Origin: an uncultured Pelagibacteraceae bacterium
Lineage (GTDB): Bacteria > Pseudomonadota > Alphaproteobacteria > Pelagibacterales > Pelagibacteraceae
Reading direction: 5' to 3'
Length of the DNA: 63,953 nucleotides
Assembly (NCBI GenBank): GCA_902588595.1
Contig: CACIPT010000002.1
Location: 1 to 63,953, forward strand
The notes under the pieces: model-generated
Seen by the model: only the letters and a program-made list of their open reading frames with translations
Database searches by the model: none
What the model was told of the DNA's origin: nothing
Shown: piece by piece, positions 63,206 through 63,953 of the stretch
Layout of the letters: each line of letters opens with the position of its first letter
Numbering within the stretch: position 1 is the stretch's first letter
Made by a program: the position numbers and the translations under genes

Positions 63206-63422
63206 AAACATTCCCTGAGCTATCTGTTGCAACATCAAGTGGATAATAAACTTGAACAGAACTATAAAGTTTTGCACTCATGCTTCCTGAATTATCAATC
63301 ATAATTAATATATTGGCTGGGATATCAGACGTACCTGTGCCTGGAGGTGGATTTTTAGCTTGTGCTTGAAAGCTAAAAAAAGTCAAAAATAGAGAAATAA
63401 TTATTGTTGTAAATCTAACCAT
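63177..63422 (-). CDS. PilY1-like N-terminal fragment (signal peptide, VWA MIDAS motif, NHL-like motif), out of frame with 60530..63205
   Basis: MVRFTTIIISLFLTFFSFQAQA signal; ILIMIDNSGSM MIDAS; YPLDVATDSSGNVYVMEYYNNR then TAG. Confidence 0.8.
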   Translation of the reverse strand: MVRFTTIIISLFLTFFSFQAQAKNPPPGTGTSDIPANILIMIDNSGSMSAKLYSSVQVYYPLDVATDSSGNVYVMEYYNNR

Positions 63423-63925
63423 TCTCCTACTTTCTTATTGTATTCCTGCATAGCAAATGAATTAAGTTTACTTGTAATATCAATAATTTCTGCATGACCA
63501 TCGTGGATATTTGTTCTAATGTATTCAATACTGTCGTTGCCTGACTCCCATGCATAACTTCCACGCCATCTTATTTTTGGCAATCCTTCCGGAAGATTAA
63601 ATTTTCCGTATTTACCCATTGCATAATCCATTAGTTTGCTATCTTCCATGTTGGGTCTATAGAGTTGAATTCTAGATAGTTTATTTTCTATATATAAATA
63701 AATAACAGTTGTTCCATAAAGACTTTGATCAGTTTTACATAAATCTTCTATTGGAATAATTAAACTTTCACCTCCAAATTGATCTGGCATTAAAAGTGGT
63801 GGAAGTGGTTCAATTTTAACTTTTTCTTTTGGATCACCAAAGTTTGAAATTCTAAAATTACAAGCTGAAGCTATTGAGTTAAAAATAAATAAAAAACTGA
63901 TTATAAAAAAAATAATTTTTCTCAT
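63401..63925 (-). CDS. hypothetical secreted protein in the pilus cluster
   Basis: Signal peptide MRKIIFFIISFLFIFNSIASAC; 174 aa; overlaps pilY1 start. Confidence 0.7.
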   Translation of the reverse strand: MRKIIFFIISFLFIFNSIASACNFRISNFGDPKEKVKIEPLPPLLMPDQFGGESLIIPIEDLCKTDQSLYGTTVIYLYIENKLSRIQLYRPNMEDSKLMDYAMGKYGKFNLPEGLPKIRWRGSYAWESGNDSIEYIRTNIHDGHAEIIDITSKLNSFAMQEYNKKVGEWLDLQQ

Positions 63926-63953
63926 TGATTTGCCAGTGTAACCACTGCCTCTA

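Overview
AT-rich (roughly 70% A+T by eye) bacterial chromosome segment. Gene content and order (RegB-type kinase, BolA/DnaJ/CobS/CobT block, lepA-pheTS-rplT-rpmI-infC-thrS) suggest a streamlined alphaproteobacterium of SAR11/Pelagibacterales type; this assignment is inference. About 1-46.4 kb is mostly housekeeping: dapDE, HDAC-like plus SET-domain proteins, truA-fmt-def, aroKB, bolA-dnaJ-cobS-cobT, regB-like, gyrB, tRNA-Ser, a glycan/sugar accessory block, lepA-pheTS-rplT-rpmI-infC-thrS, gltBD, uppP, and aceE/aceF with an unusual lipoyl-domain arrangement. About 46.6-63.9 kb is a type IV pilus island on the minus strand: pilY1-like, a PilM-PilN fusion, pilO, pilP, pilQ, pilB, pilC, then ten tandem prepilin genes sharing a near-identical N-terminus but with strongly diverged C-terminal domains. 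The most interesting region is this island. It has (i) the expanded pilin array, (ii) tRNA fragments and a vestigial pilin 5' block as recombination scars in and beside the array, (iii) three pairs of TGTGTTAGAG(T/A) repeats, each pair spaced exactly 21 bp, upstream of the pil operon, (iv) a PilM-PilN fusion whose N-terminal extension resembles an integrase arm-type DNA-binding domain, and (v) a broken pilY1 with an NHL-like motif at the break. No computation or database search was run; all family calls come from reading the sequence and translations.
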